Of a stretch of 64,000 nucleotides of DNA, positions 45,006 to 53,945 are shown piece by piece. Under the pieces are notes generated by a model, which worked only from the letters and a program-made list of their open reading frames with translations, did no database searches and was not told where the DNA came from. The stretch is from an uncultured Eubacterium sp. (GTDB taxonomy: Bacteria > Bacillota > Clostridia > Lachnospirales > Lachnospiraceae). The position numbers and the translations under genes were made by a program. Position 1 is the first letter of the stretch. Each line of letters opens with the position of its first letter. The DNA lies in NCBI GenBank assembly GCA_910589665.1, contig CAJUTR010000003.1, positions 38,046 through 102,045 on the forward strand. Direction: 5' to 3'.

Positions 45006-45152
45006 GTTTCAGCTAAACTTTAGTTCCGTGGGAACTTTGGTTCTGTATGGATTTTAGTTTTATGGAAGTCTTAGGCCTGAGAATAGTAAATTTTATATAT
45101 AGTAAAAGCTAGTGTGCGGTACTGTCCACTAGAGTTAGGATGGAGGATTAAG

Positions 45153-45647
45153 ATGAAAGCATTAGGAACAGTTTTTAAATATGGCGACAACGTAGATACC
45201 GATGTCATCATTCCGGCCCGTTATCTGAACTCATCAGATCCGGCGGAACTGGCGTCGCACTGTATGGAAGATATCGATGCCGATTTTGTAAAGAAAGTAA
45301 ACAAGGGAGATATCATCGTGGCAGAGAAAAATTTTGGCTGCGGTTCCTCGAGGGAACACGCGCCGCTTGCGATTAAAGCGGCCGGCGTAAGCTGCGTGAT
45401 CGCGGAGACATTTGCCCGCATTTTTTACCGGAACGCGATCAATATCGGACTGCCTATTATCGAATGCCGGGAAGCGTCCCAGAACATCAGCGCCGGAGAT
45501 GAGGTGGAAATTGACTTTGACAGCGGCGTGATCGTCAACAAAACAAAGAATCAGACCTATCAGGGACAGGCGTTTCCGGAGTTTATGCAGAAGATCATCA
45601 AGGCGGAGGGATTGATGAATTATATCAATACGAAAAAAAATGCTTGA
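45153..45647 (+). CDS. leuD: 3-isopropylmalate dehydratase small subunit
   Basis: A 164-residue swivel-domain subunit partnering LeuC. The family motifs YGDNVDTDVIIPARYL (residues 9-24) and KNFGCGSSREHAPLAIKAAG (near 58-77) are intact. The start ATG follows ggaggatta. It lies 147 bases after leuC; that spacer contains the short inverted repeats agttcc/ggaact (45022-45036) and ctagtg/cactag (45109-45132) but no convincing promoter. The gltB promoter overlaps its last codons. Confidence 0.93.
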   Translation: MKALGTVFKYGDNVDTDVIIPARYLNSSDPAELASHCMEDIDADFVKKVNKGDIIVAEKNFGCGSSREHAPLAIKAAGVSCVIAETFARIFYRNAINIGLPIIECREASQNISAGDEVEIDFDSGVIVNKTKNQTYQGQAFPEFMQKIIKAEGLMNYINTKKNA

Positions 45648-45672
45648 TTCTTTGCATGAAGTGTTATATAAT
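45644..45672 (+). promoter_or_regulatory. Promoter of the gltB cluster
   Basis: TTGATT (45644-45649), 17 bases, consensus TATAAT (45667-45672). The -35 box overlaps the leuD stop. A start near 45679 produces a leader of about 178 bases before gltB. Confidence 0.75.
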
Positions 45673-45683
45673 ACTTGTCAGAC

Positions 45684-45736
45684 AAAGGTGTCAGAGGAGA
45701 AATACGCGCTAGAAGTGTTTCTCCCTGGCATCTTTT
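45684..45736 (+). terminator. Terminator-like hairpin in the gltB leader
   Basis: A hairpin of about 20 pairs: left arm 45684-45705, loop gcgctagaa, right arm 45715-45735, one bulged A and three wobbles, ending in ctttt. It begins only about 5 bases after the expected transcription start. An alternative small hairpin, cagac/gtcag around the hexaloop aaaggt (45679-45694), uses the same bases as the lower left arm and excludes the full stem. The layout suggests attenuation of gltB. Confidence 0.65.
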
Positions 45737-45856
45737 CGTGATTTTACCAAAGAACAAAGGAAATTCTTTCGTGCGAACATCAGGAAACGATGGTGCGTGC
45801 GCTGCAAAAAACGTTGCGCTTCCATGCAGGAAAACAGCGCAGGAATGGAGAGTCAT

Positions 45857-48800
45857 ATGAGTGGAATGTATAAGGAAGAAGTGAAACGCAAGCCAGTTGG
45901 GTTATACGACCCGGCTTTTGAACACGATAACTGCGGAATCGGAGCCATTGTCAATATTAAGGGGAAGAAAACGCACGATACCGTAAAAAACGCGCTGGAG
46001 ATCGTGGCGCATCTGGAGCACCGCGCCGGAAAAGACGGCGAGGGAAAAACAGGGGACGGCGTCGGGATCCTGCTGCAGATTTCCCATAAGTTTTTCCAGA
46101 AAGCAGCGGGACAGATGGGGATCGATCTCGGCGGGGAGAGAGAGTACGGGGTCGGCATGTTCTTTTTTCCGCAGGATGAATTACAGCGCAATCAGGCAAA
46201 GAAAATGTTTGAGACGATCGCCGACAAAGAGGGACTTCCGTTCCTCGGCTGGCGCACGGTGCCGATGGCGCCGGAAATACTGGGCAAGGCGGCCGTTGCC
46301 TGTATGCCGTGCATCATGCAGTGTTTTATCCGCAAACCGGCAGACGTCGAAAAAGGACTTGACTTCGACCGCAGGCTCTACATTGCCCGCCGTGTGTTTG
46401 AACAGTCAAATGAAAATACGTATGTCGTTTCCCTTTCGAGCCGCACGATCGTCTATAAGGGAATGTTTCTCGTGTCACAGCTACGGCTGTTTTTTGACGA
46501 TCTGCAGGATGTGGATTATGAGTCGGCGATCGCGGTCGTTCATTCGCGGTTTAGCACGAATACGCAGCCGAGCTGGCAGCGCGCCCATCCGAACCGCCTG
46601 ATCGTCCACAACGGCGAGATCAATACGATCCGTGGTAATGCCGATAAAATGCTGGCGCGCGAGGAAACGATGGAATCCGGGTGCCTGAGCGGGGAACTGC
46701 ACAAGGTGCTTCCCGTCGTAAACACCGAGGGATCGGATTCGGCCATGCTCGATAATACGCTGGAATTTCTCGTGATGAGCGGGATGGAACTTCCGCTCGC
46801 CGTCATGGTGACGATTCCGGAGCCGTGGGCGAACAACCGGTATATCAGTGACCGGAAAAAAGATTTTTACCAGTACTACGCGACGATGATGGAGCCGTGG
46901 GACGGCCCGGCCTCCATTCTGTTTTCGGACGGGGATCTGATGGGAGCTGTCCTTGACCGCAACGGCCTCCGCCCGTCCCGTTATTATATCACCGACGACG
47001 ATCAGCTCATCCTGTCTTCGGAAGTCGGTGTAATGCCGATCGCCGAGGAGCATGTCGTGAAAAAAGACCGGCTCCGTCCGGGGAAAATGCTTCTCGTGGA
47101 TACGGTAAAGGGTCAATTGATCGACGACGATGAATTAAAGGAAATGTACGCGTCCAGGCAGCCGTATGGCGAATGGCTCGATACGAACCTTGTCAACCTC
47201 AAAGACCTTGCGATACCGAATAAGCGCATCAATCCGTATCATTATGAGGAAAGCCTTCGTCTCCAGAAGGCATTTGGCTATACGTATGAGGAAGTAAAGG
47301 CTTCCATTCTCCCGATGGCGAAAAACGGGTCGGAGCCGATCGCGGCGATGGGGCACGATACGCCGCTGGCGGTGCTGAGCGGCCAGCCGCAGCCACTTTA
47401 TAACTATTTTAAACAGCGGTTTGCGCAGGTGACGAATCCGCCGATCGATGCCATCCGCGAGGAAGTTGTCACCTCGACGACGGTATATATCGGGGAATCG
47501 GGAAACTTACTGGAAGAGAAGGCGGAAAACTGCCACTCCCTGAAAATTGATAACCCAATCCTGACGAATACCGATCTATTAAAAATAAAATCCATGAACG
47601 TAAAGGGATTTAAAGTAGCAGTGATCCCGATTACGTATTATAAAAATACATCGCTCGAAAAGGCGATCAACCGGCTCTATCTCGAAGCGGACCGCGCGTA
47701 CAAGGACGGCGCGAACATCCTCATCCTGTCCGACCGGGGCGTGGACGAAAACCATGTGGCGATACCGGCGCTCCTCGCCGTATCGGCGATGCAGCAGCAT
47801 CTTGTCACGACAAAGAAGCGCACATCTTTATCTGTCATACTTGAGAGCGCCGAGCCGCGGGAGGTCCATCATTTTGCCACGCTGCTTGGATTTGGCGCGA
47901 CGGCGGTCAATCCGTATCTGGCGCTCGACACGATCAACAGCCTGATCGAGAGCGGGATGCTCGATAAAGATTATTATGTGGCGGTCAACGATTACAATGC
48001 CGCCGTCTTGCACGGTATTGTAAAAATCGCGTCCAAAATGGGGATTTCCACGATACAGTCGTATCAGGGGGCGAAAATATTTGAGGCCATCGGCTTATCG
48101 AAGACATTGATCGACAGCTACTTTACCGGCACGGTTTCGCGGATCGGCGGCCTGGGGATCGAGGACATCCAGGCACAGGTCGAGAAGCTTCACGACCAGG
48201 CGTTTGACCCGCTCGAACTCGGCACCGATATTACGCTTGACAGCATGGGAAACCATAAGAGCCGGAGCGGGAAAGAAGAACATTTATATAACCCGAAGAC
48301 GATCCATCTGCTCCAGCAGTCTACGAAGACGGGTGACTATAACCTGTTCAAGCAGTATTCTAGTGAGATCAACCGTGAAGACCTTTACGTGAACTTAAGG
48401 AGCCTGCTTGACTTTAACTTCCCGAAGAAGGGTATCCCACTCTCAAAAGTGGAAAGTGTGGATGAGATCGTGAAGCGCTTCAAGACCGGAGCGATGTCCT
48501 ACGGCTCGATTTCCCAGGAGGCGCACGAGACGCTGGCGATCGCGATGAACCGTCTGCACGGCAAGTCAAACAGCGGCGAGGGCGGCGAGAGTTTAGAGCG
48601 GCTCACGGTCGGAAAGGACGGCATAAACCGCTGCTCCGCGATCAAACAGGTCGCTTCGGGGCGGTTCGGCGTCACGTCAAGGTATCTCGTGAGCGCGAAG
48701 GAGATCCAGATCAAAATGGCGCAGGGGGCGAAGCCGGGAGAGGGCGGACATCTCCCCGGCACGAAAGTGTATCCGTGGGTGGCGAAGACGAGGCATTCGA

Positions 48801-50410
48801 CGCCGGGCGTATCGCTGATCTCGCCGCCGCCGCACCATGACATTTACTCGATCGAGGATCTGGCGCAATTAATATATGACTTGAAAAATTCCAATAAAGA
48901 GGCGCGTATTTCCGTGAAACTCGTGTCGGAAGCGGGCGTCGGCACCGTTGCCGCCGGCGTGGCGAAGGCGGGAGCCGAGGTCGTCCTCATTTCCGGATAT
49001 GACGGCGGTACAGGAGCGGCGCCGGGCAGTTCGATCCACAACGCCGGACTTCCGTGGGAACTCGGCCTTGCCGAGACGCATCAGACGCTTCTCATGAACG
49101 GCCTGCGCTCGAAAGTTGTGATCGAGACGGACGGAAAACTGATGACAGGGCGAGATGTGATGATCGCGGCCCTTCTCGGAGCGGAGGAGTTTGGATTCGC
49201 TACGGCGCCGCTCGTGACGATGGGATGCGTGATGATGCGTGTCTGCAATCTGGATACGTGTCCGGTCGGCGTGGCGACGCAGAACCCGGAGCTTCGCAAG
49301 CGGTTTCAGGGAAAACCGGAGTATGTGGAGAACTTCATGCGGTTCATCGCGCAGGAAGTGCGGGAACTGATGGCAAAATTCGGCGTGCGCACGCTCGATG
49401 AACTCGTGGGGCGTTCAGACCTGTTAAAGATGAGGGAGGACCTCAACAGTGAACGCGCTGGAAAACTCGATCTTTCCCCGATCATTCAAAACCCATTTGT
49501 GAATGAAAAGAAAAGTAAATTTCAAGAGAAAGACCGCTATGATTTTCAGTTAAAGAAAACGACCGATGAAAAGGTGTTCCTCAAAAAATTCGGGGAGAGC
49601 CTAGAGACTGGGGAAAAGAAAACGATCACAGCCAAGGTGACGAACACCGACCGCTCGCTCGGCACGATCCTCGGTTCCGAAATTACGAAACGGCTCGGGG
49701 ATGACTTAGAGGATGATACATTTACCGTACAGTGCAGCGGAAGCGGCGGACAGAGCTTCGGCGCTTTTATCCCCAAAGGACTGACACTGGAGTTAGAAGG
49801 CGACAGCAACGACTATTTTGGCAAGGGATTATCCGGCGGCAAACTGATCGTATATCCGCCCAAACGCGCGAAATACCGCGCCGATGAGAATATTGTCATC
49901 GGAAATGTCGCGCTGTACGGGGCGACGAGCGGAACGGCCTATATAAGCGGTGTGGCCGGCGAGCGCTTTTGTGTGAGGAATTCCGGCGTGCACGCGGTTG
50001 TCGAGGGTGTCGGCGACCACGGCTGTGAATATATGACGGGCGGCTGCGTCGTCGTCCTCGGGCAGACCGGAAAAAACTTCGCGGCGGGAATGAGCGGCGG
50101 AATCGCCTATGTACTCGACGAGGAGCGGGACCTGTACCTGAAGCTGAACAAAGAACTCGTGTCCTCCGAACCGGTCTCCAATAAATATGACGTGATGCAG
50201 TTAAAGGAAATGATCACGGCGCATGTGGAGGCGACGGGATCCGAAAAGGGGAAAGAGATTTTAGAGAACTTTAAGGACTATCTTCCGAAATTCAAGAAGA
50301 TCATTCCGCACGATTACCAGAACATGATGCAGAAGATCGCCCTTTGGGAAGAAAAGGGATTGAGCAATGAACAGGCGCAGATCGAGGCGTTTTATGAAAC
50401 GAAGAAGTAA
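45857..50410 (+). CDS. gltB: Glutamate synthase large subunit
   Basis: A 1517-residue GOGAT large subunit. It takes the amide of glutamine and transfers it to 2-oxoglutarate to give two glutamates. Order: class II glutaminase domain with catalytic Cys26 in HDNCGIGA (the first 25 residues would be removed as a propeptide), central domain, FMN-binding synthase domain (GGEGGESLERL, KPGEGGHLPG, GYDGGTGAAPGSS), the 3Fe-4S Cys cluster CVMMRVCNLDTC, and the C-terminal beta-helix GXGXG domain (GGKLIVYPP to VLGQTGKNFAAGMSGG). ATG 45857 follows ggagag; longer in-frame starts would lie in the leader. Followed by gltD after 69 bases. Confidence 0.96.
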   Translation: MSGMYKEEVKRKPVGLYDPAFEHDNCGIGAIVNIKGKKTHDTVKNALEIVAHLEHRAGKDGEGKTGDGVGILLQISHKFFQKAAGQMGIDLGGEREYGVGMFFFPQDELQRNQAKKMFETIADKEGLPFLGWRTVPMAPEILGKAAVACMPCIMQCFIRKPADVEKGLDFDRRLYIARRVFEQSNENTYVVSLSSRTIVYKGMFLVSQLRLFFDDLQDVDYESAIAVVHSRFSTNTQPSWQRAHPNRLIVHNGEINTIRGNADKMLAREETMESGCLSGELHKVLPVVNTEGSDSAMLDNTLEFLVMSGMELPLAVMVTIPEPWANNRYISDRKKDFYQYYATMMEPWDGPASILFSDGDLMGAVLDRNGLRPSRYYITDDDQLILSSEVGVMPIAEEHVVKKDRLRPGKMLLVDTVKGQLIDDDELKEMYASRQPYGEWLDTNLVNLKDLAIPNKRINPYHYEESLRLQKAFGYTYEEVKASILPMAKNGSEPIAAMGHDTPLAVLSGQPQPLYNYFKQRFAQVTNPPIDAIREEVVTSTTVYIGESGNLLEEKAENCHSLKIDNPILTNTDLLKIKSMNVKGFKVAVIPITYYKNTSLEKAINRLYLEADRAYKDGANILILSDRGVDENHVAIPALLAVSAMQQHLVTTKKRTSLSVILESAEPREVHHFATLLGFGATAVNPYLALDTINSLIESGMLDKDYYVAVNDYNAAVLHGIVKIASKMGISTIQSYQGAKIFEAIGLSKTLIDSYFTGTVSRIGGLGIEDIQAQVEKLHDQAFDPLELGTDITLDSMGNHKSRSGKEEHLYNPKTIHLLQQSTKTGDYNLFKQYSSEINREDLYVNLRSLLDFNFPKKGIPLSKVESVDEIVKRFKTGAMSYGSISQEAHETLAIAMNRLHGKSNSGEGGESLERLTVGKDGINRCSAIKQVASGRFGVTSRYLVSAKEIQIKMAQGAKPGEGGHLPGTKVYPWVAKTRHSTPGVSLISPPPHHDIYSIEDLAQLIYDLKNSNKEARISVKLVSEAGVGTVAAGVAKAGAEVVLISGYDGGTGAAPGSSIHNAGLPWELGLAETHQTLLMNGLRSKVVIETDGKLMTGRDVMIAALLGAEEFGFATAPLVTMGCVMMRVCNLDTCPVGVATQNPELRKRFQGKPEYVENFMRFIAQEVRELMAKFGVRTLDELVGRSDLLKMREDLNSERAGKLDLSPIIQNPFVNEKKSKFQEKDRYDFQLKKTTDEKVFLKKFGESLETGEKKTITAKVTNTDRSLGTILGSEITKRLGDDLEDDTFTVQCSGSGGQSFGAFIPKGLTLELEGDSNDYFGKGLSGGKLIVYPPKRAKYRADENIVIGNVALYGATSGTAYISGVAGERFCVRNSGVHAVVEGVGDHGCEYMTGGCVVVLGQTGKNFAAGMSGGIAYVLDEERDLYLKLNKELVSSEPVSNKYDVMQLKEMITAHVEATGSEKGKEILENFKDYLPKFKKIIPHDYQNMMQKIALWEEKGLSNEQAQIEAFYETKK

Positions 50411-50479
50411 GAAATAACGACCTCATTTTGTGGCGTGAGAAAACCATTTAATATATAAATTAGAAAGGGTTGATGATCA

Positions 50480-51961
50480 ATGGGTAAACCAACCGGATTT
50501 TTAGAATATGAACGAAAAGGCAATGCGGAAACGCCGCCGCTTGAGCGGATCAAGGATTTTCATGAGTTCCATGTGCCGATGCCGGAGGAGGAGCGGAGAC
50601 GCCAGGCAGCGCGCTGTATGGACTGCGGCGTGCCGTTTTGCCAGTCCGGTATGATGATCGGCGGCATGGCTTCGGGGTGTCCGCTGAACAATATGTGTCC
50701 TGAGTGGAATGACCTCATCTATGTCGGCAATTATAAGGAGGCGCTCGGCCGTCTCTTGAAAACCAATAATTTTCCGGAGTTTACATCCCGCGTCTGTCCG
50801 GCTCCGTGCGAGGCCGCCTGCACATGCGGTCTGAACGATGAGCCGGTCTGCATCAAAGAAAATGAACACGCGATCATAGAATATGGATATGAAAACGGCC
50901 AGATGGAGGCAAAGCCGCCGAAAGTCAGGACGGGAAAAAAAGTGGCCGTGGTCGGTTCCGGCCCCGCGGGCCTCGCGGCGGCAGACCAGCTCAATAAGCG
51001 CGGGCACAATGTGACGGTATTTGAGCGCTCCGACCGTCCAGGCGGGCTGCTCATGTACGGGATCCCGAATATGAAGCTCGAGAAGTCCGTCATTGAGAGG
51101 ACCGTGAGCCGCCTGATGAAAGAGGGGATCGTATTTAAAACGGGAGTCAACGTCGGCGTCGACGTGAAAGCGGAAAATCTTCTCGCGGAATTTGACCGCG
51201 TGATCCTCGCCTGCGGTTCGTCCCATCCGAGGGATATAAAGGTGACGGGGCGCGAGGCGGACGGCGTCTATTTTGCGGTCGATTATCTGACGCGCGTGAC
51301 AAAGCACGTACTCGATCCGCAGTTTTCTGATTATATCGACGCGAAGGGCAAACATGTCGTCGTGATCGGGGGCGGCGATACCGGAAACGACTGCGTTGGT
51401 TCCTCGATCCGTCAGGGGGCAAAGAGCGTCGTCCAGCTCGAAATGATGCCAAAGCCGCCCGCAGAGAGAACAGAGGACAATCCGTGGCCGGAGTGGCCGA
51501 AGGTACAGAAAACCGACTACGGCCAGCAGGAGGCGATTGCGGTATTTGGAAGCGATCCCCGCCTGTATGAGACGACGGTGAAGGAATTTGTCAAAGATAA
51601 AGATGGGAAACTCACGAAAGTAAGAGTGGTAAAACTGGCGTGGGAAAAAGAGGAGGAGACGGGCAGGATGAAGATGAGTGAGGTGCCTGGCAGTGAATTT
51701 GAACTCGACGCCGATCTCGTTCTGATCGCGGCCGGATTTCTCGGCACGCAGGCATATGTGGCAGACGACTTTGCGCTGAAACTGAACGCCCGGACGAATG
51801 TGGATACAAAACCGGGACAGTATAAGACAAGCGCAGACCGGGTGTTTACCGCGGGAGATATGCACCGCGGGCAGTCGCTCGTCGTCTGGGCGATCCGGGA
51901 GGGCCGGGAAGCGGCAAGGCAGGTTGACGAGGATCTGATGGGATATTCCAATTTGAATTGA
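50480..51961 (+). CDS. gltD: Glutamate synthase small subunit
   Basis: A 493-residue electron-transfer subunit that passes electrons from NAD(P)H through FAD and Fe-S clusters to GltB. N-terminal cluster Cys residues are in CMDCGVPFC, CPLNNMCPEW and CPAPCEAACTCG (residues 47-110). The FAD motif VVGSGPAGLAAA is near 156-167 and the NAD(P) motif VIGGGDTGNDC near 295-305. The C-terminal AGDMHRGQSLVVWAIREGR is typical. It starts after gaaaggg. Its stop TGA overlaps ATG 51961, and the GS-like gene starts 20 bases later. Confidence 0.95.
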   Translation: MGKPTGFLEYERKGNAETPPLERIKDFHEFHVPMPEEERRRQAARCMDCGVPFCQSGMMIGGMASGCPLNNMCPEWNDLIYVGNYKEALGRLLKTNNFPEFTSRVCPAPCEAACTCGLNDEPVCIKENEHAIIEYGYENGQMEAKPPKVRTGKKVAVVGSGPAGLAAADQLNKRGHNVTVFERSDRPGGLLMYGIPNMKLEKSVIERTVSRLMKEGIVFKTGVNVGVDVKAENLLAEFDRVILACGSSHPRDIKVTGREADGVYFAVDYLTRVTKHVLDPQFSDYIDAKGKHVVVIGGGDTGNDCVGSSIRQGAKSVVQLEMMPKPPAERTEDNPWPEWPKVQKTDYGQQEAIAVFGSDPRLYETTVKEFVKDKDGKLTKVRVVKLAWEKEEETGRMKMSEVPGSEFELDADLVLIAAGFLGTQAYVADDFALKLNARTNVDTKPGQYKTSADRVFTAGDMHRGQSLVVWAIREGREAARQVDEDLMGYSNLN

Positions 51962-51981
51962 TGAAGAAGGGAGAAGCCAAA

Positions 51982-53295
51982 ATGGAACGATATACGAGGG
52001 AAGATATGATCCGGATGGTAGAAGAGGAGGACGTCGGTTTTATCCGTCTCCAGTTCGTGGACAGCTCGGGGGCGTTAAAAAACGTCGCGCTGACCAGTGA
52101 CCATCTCGACCGCATATTAGATAACCGGTGTGTGTTTGACGGCGCTGCCATTCAGGGGTTTGATACGAAAGAGTCGTCTGAGTTTATCCTCGCGCCCGAT
52201 CTGGATACGTTTACGATTTTCCCGTGGCGTCCCCAGAGGGGGCGGGTTGCCAGGTTCATCTGTGACGTCCTGAATCCGGACGGGTCGCCGTATGAGGCGG
52301 ATTCGAGGTATATACTAAAGAAGGTGGTCGCGCAGACCGCGCAGGAGGGTTACACATTTCAGGCGGGGCCGGAAAACCAGTTTTTCCTCTTTGACACGGA
52401 TGAAAACGGGCAGCCGACCACGAATTCCCATGAAAAGGGCGGATTTTTCGATATCGGGCCGCTGGATTCCGGTGAGAACGCCAGACGCGATATGGTCCTC
52501 TCGCTGGAGGAAATGGGATTTGCGATGGAGAGTTCCTATCACTATAATGAGGTAGCGCAGCACGGCATTAACTTTATGTACGACGAGGGACTTTGTACCG
52601 CGGATAATATTATGACGTTCCGGCTTACTGTGAGGACAGTGGCCAAACGCCACGGGCTTCACGCGACGTTCATGCCGAAGCCGCGGTACGGCATCAAGGG
52701 CTCCGGGATGAACCTCAACATGTTTTTAAGTAAAAATGGGAAAAATGTTTTTATCGACGAACAGGCACCCGACGGCCTGAGCCGGGAAGCCTATCACTTC
52801 ATGGCCGGGATCATCCATCATATCAAAGGGCTGACGCTCATTAATAATCCGATCGTCAATTCGTATAAACGGCTTGTTCCGGGGTATAATGCGCCTGTGG
52901 AGATTACGTGGTCGAGAACGAACCGCACACCGCTGATCCGGCTCACCAATGTCGGGAGTATCAATTCCCGCGTCGTCCTGCGCAGTCCGGACGGGGCGAG
53001 CAATCCGTATCTCGTACTGGCCGGATGCCTGGCCGCCGGGATGGAGGGGATCCGCAAAAAACTGGAGCCGCCGGTCAGTATGGAAGACGCCGCTGGGAAC
53101 CCGGATGTGAAATTTGATATCCTTCCGCGGAATCTGCGCGAGGCGATCCGGGCGTTTGAAGAGGATTCTTTTTTAAGGGACGTATTCGGCGAAACGCTGT
53201 CGCAGATCATCGTCCGCCAGAAACAGGAGGAATGGGAGGAATTCTCACGTCAGGTCACGGCGTGGGAGGTGGAAAAATATCTGGATCGCATTTAG
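51982..53295 (+). CDS. Glutamine synthetase-like protein, probably catalytically inactive
   Basis: A 437-residue protein aligning over its full length with type I glutamine synthetase (FPWRP, GGFFDIGP, GLHATFMPKP, NSYKRLVPGY, NPYLVLAGCLAAG). However, key residues are changed. In GPExEFF only Glu131 remains and the second Glu is Gln133. The EVAPGQHE segment is EVAQHG, so its last Glu is Gly195 (Glu190 may replace the first). The metal His of GSGMH is Asn244, the flap Glu of PGYEAP is Asn303, and the Glu of RVEVRS is Val332. Asp53, Arg297 and Arg334 are kept. Such a protein should not bind the catalytic metals normally. It lies between gltD and an ANTAR gene; a sensor role is my inference. ATG 51982 follows agggag. 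Confidence 0.85.
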   Translation: MERYTREDMIRMVEEEDVGFIRLQFVDSSGALKNVALTSDHLDRILDNRCVFDGAAIQGFDTKESSEFILAPDLDTFTIFPWRPQRGRVARFICDVLNPDGSPYEADSRYILKKVVAQTAQEGYTFQAGPENQFFLFDTDENGQPTTNSHEKGGFFDIGPLDSGENARRDMVLSLEEMGFAMESSYHYNEVAQHGINFMYDEGLCTADNIMTFRLTVRTVAKRHGLHATFMPKPRYGIKGSGMNLNMFLSKNGKNVFIDEQAPDGLSREAYHFMAGIIHHIKGLTLINNPIVNSYKRLVPGYNAPVEITWSRTNRTPLIRLTNVGSINSRVVLRSPDGASNPYLVLAGCLAAGMEGIRKKLEPPVSMEDAAGNPDVKFDILPRNLREAIRAFEEDSFLRDVFGETLSQIIVRQKQEEWEEFSRQVTAWEVEKYLDRI

Positions 53296-53316
53296 TTCGA
53301 GCGGCGGGGCAAAAAC

Positions 53317-53330
53317 GCGTAGAGAAACGC
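53317..53330 (+). other. Small hairpin with A1-x-x-G4 hexaloop before the ANTAR gene
   Basis: A 4-base stem gcgt/acgc closes the hexaloop agagaa. ANTAR proteins of known type bind pairs of stem-loops with six-base loops having A at position 1 and G at 4. Only one clear hairpin is seen and the stem is short, so this may be chance. Confidence 0.25.
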
Positions 53331-53372
53331 ACGGAGTTCAAAAAAGGCCGCCTATGGAGGTGACTGACGGAT

Positions 53373-53915
53373 ATGCGGGTAATAGTTGCATTTGCCAGAC
53401 TGGACGATGCGAAAAAAATAAAAAATGTTTTGAACCGGAACGGATTTGATGATATACTAGCATGTAACAGCGCGTATCAGGTCATCAGCGCGGCCAATGA
53501 TTCCGACGGTGGTGTGGTCGTGTGCGGTCACAAGCTGGCGGATATGCACTACAGCGAACTGTTCGGGTATCTGCCGCGGGAATGTTCGATGCTCCTTGTG
53601 GCAAGTCCTGGGAAGCTTCAGGACTGTTACAGCCAGGACATCGTATGTCTGGCGATTCCAATCCATGCGCAGGAATTGGTCAGTACCGTGCGGATGATGA
53701 CGATGGATATTGCAAGGGAGCTGAAACGCCGCCGGAAATACCGGCCGAAAAGAAGGTCGCCAAAAGAGCTAAAGACGATCAATGCAGCAAAAGCTATCCT
53801 GATGGAGCGTAATCAGATGACAGAAGCCGAGGCGCACAAATACATACAGAAACTTAGTATGGACAGCGGCAACGATCTGATCGAGACAGCGGAGATGATC
53901 CTGGCGTTGGAATGA
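53373..53915 (+). CDS. ANTAR domain RNA-binding regulator with degenerate receiver domain
   Basis: A 180-residue protein with a response-regulator-like N-terminal domain (residues 1-115) and a C-terminal ANTAR domain (about 125-180, KTINAAKAILMERNQMTEAEA). ANTAR domains bind stem-loop RNA and prevent terminator formation. The receiver keeps the N-terminal acidic pair Asp11-Asp12, but the phospho-acceptor position after the third strand is Gly52 (GGVVVCGHKLADM), so normal phosphorylation is not expected. ATG 53373 lies 10 bases after ggaggtg. It sits 77 bases after the GS-like gene and 30 before carA. ANTAR genes beside glnA are known in clostridia as nitrogen regulators; pairing with a dead GS is the unusual point. 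Confidence 0.85.
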   Translation: MRVIVAFARLDDAKKIKNVLNRNGFDDILACNSAYQVISAANDSDGGVVVCGHKLADMHYSELFGYLPRECSMLLVASPGKLQDCYSQDIVCLAIPIHAQELVSTVRMMTMDIARELKRRRKYRPKRRSPKELKTINAAKAILMERNQMTEAEAHKYIQKLSMDSGNDLIETAEMILALE

Positions 53916-53945
53916 TGCCAGGGTTCGATAGAAATGAGGAAACGT

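Noticed and set aside
50501..51865. A 454-codon open frame antisense to gltD
   Set aside because: It is fully contained in a well-conserved gene, lacks a ribosome site and its product is Arg/His-rich without any family motif; it is a codon-bias shadow.
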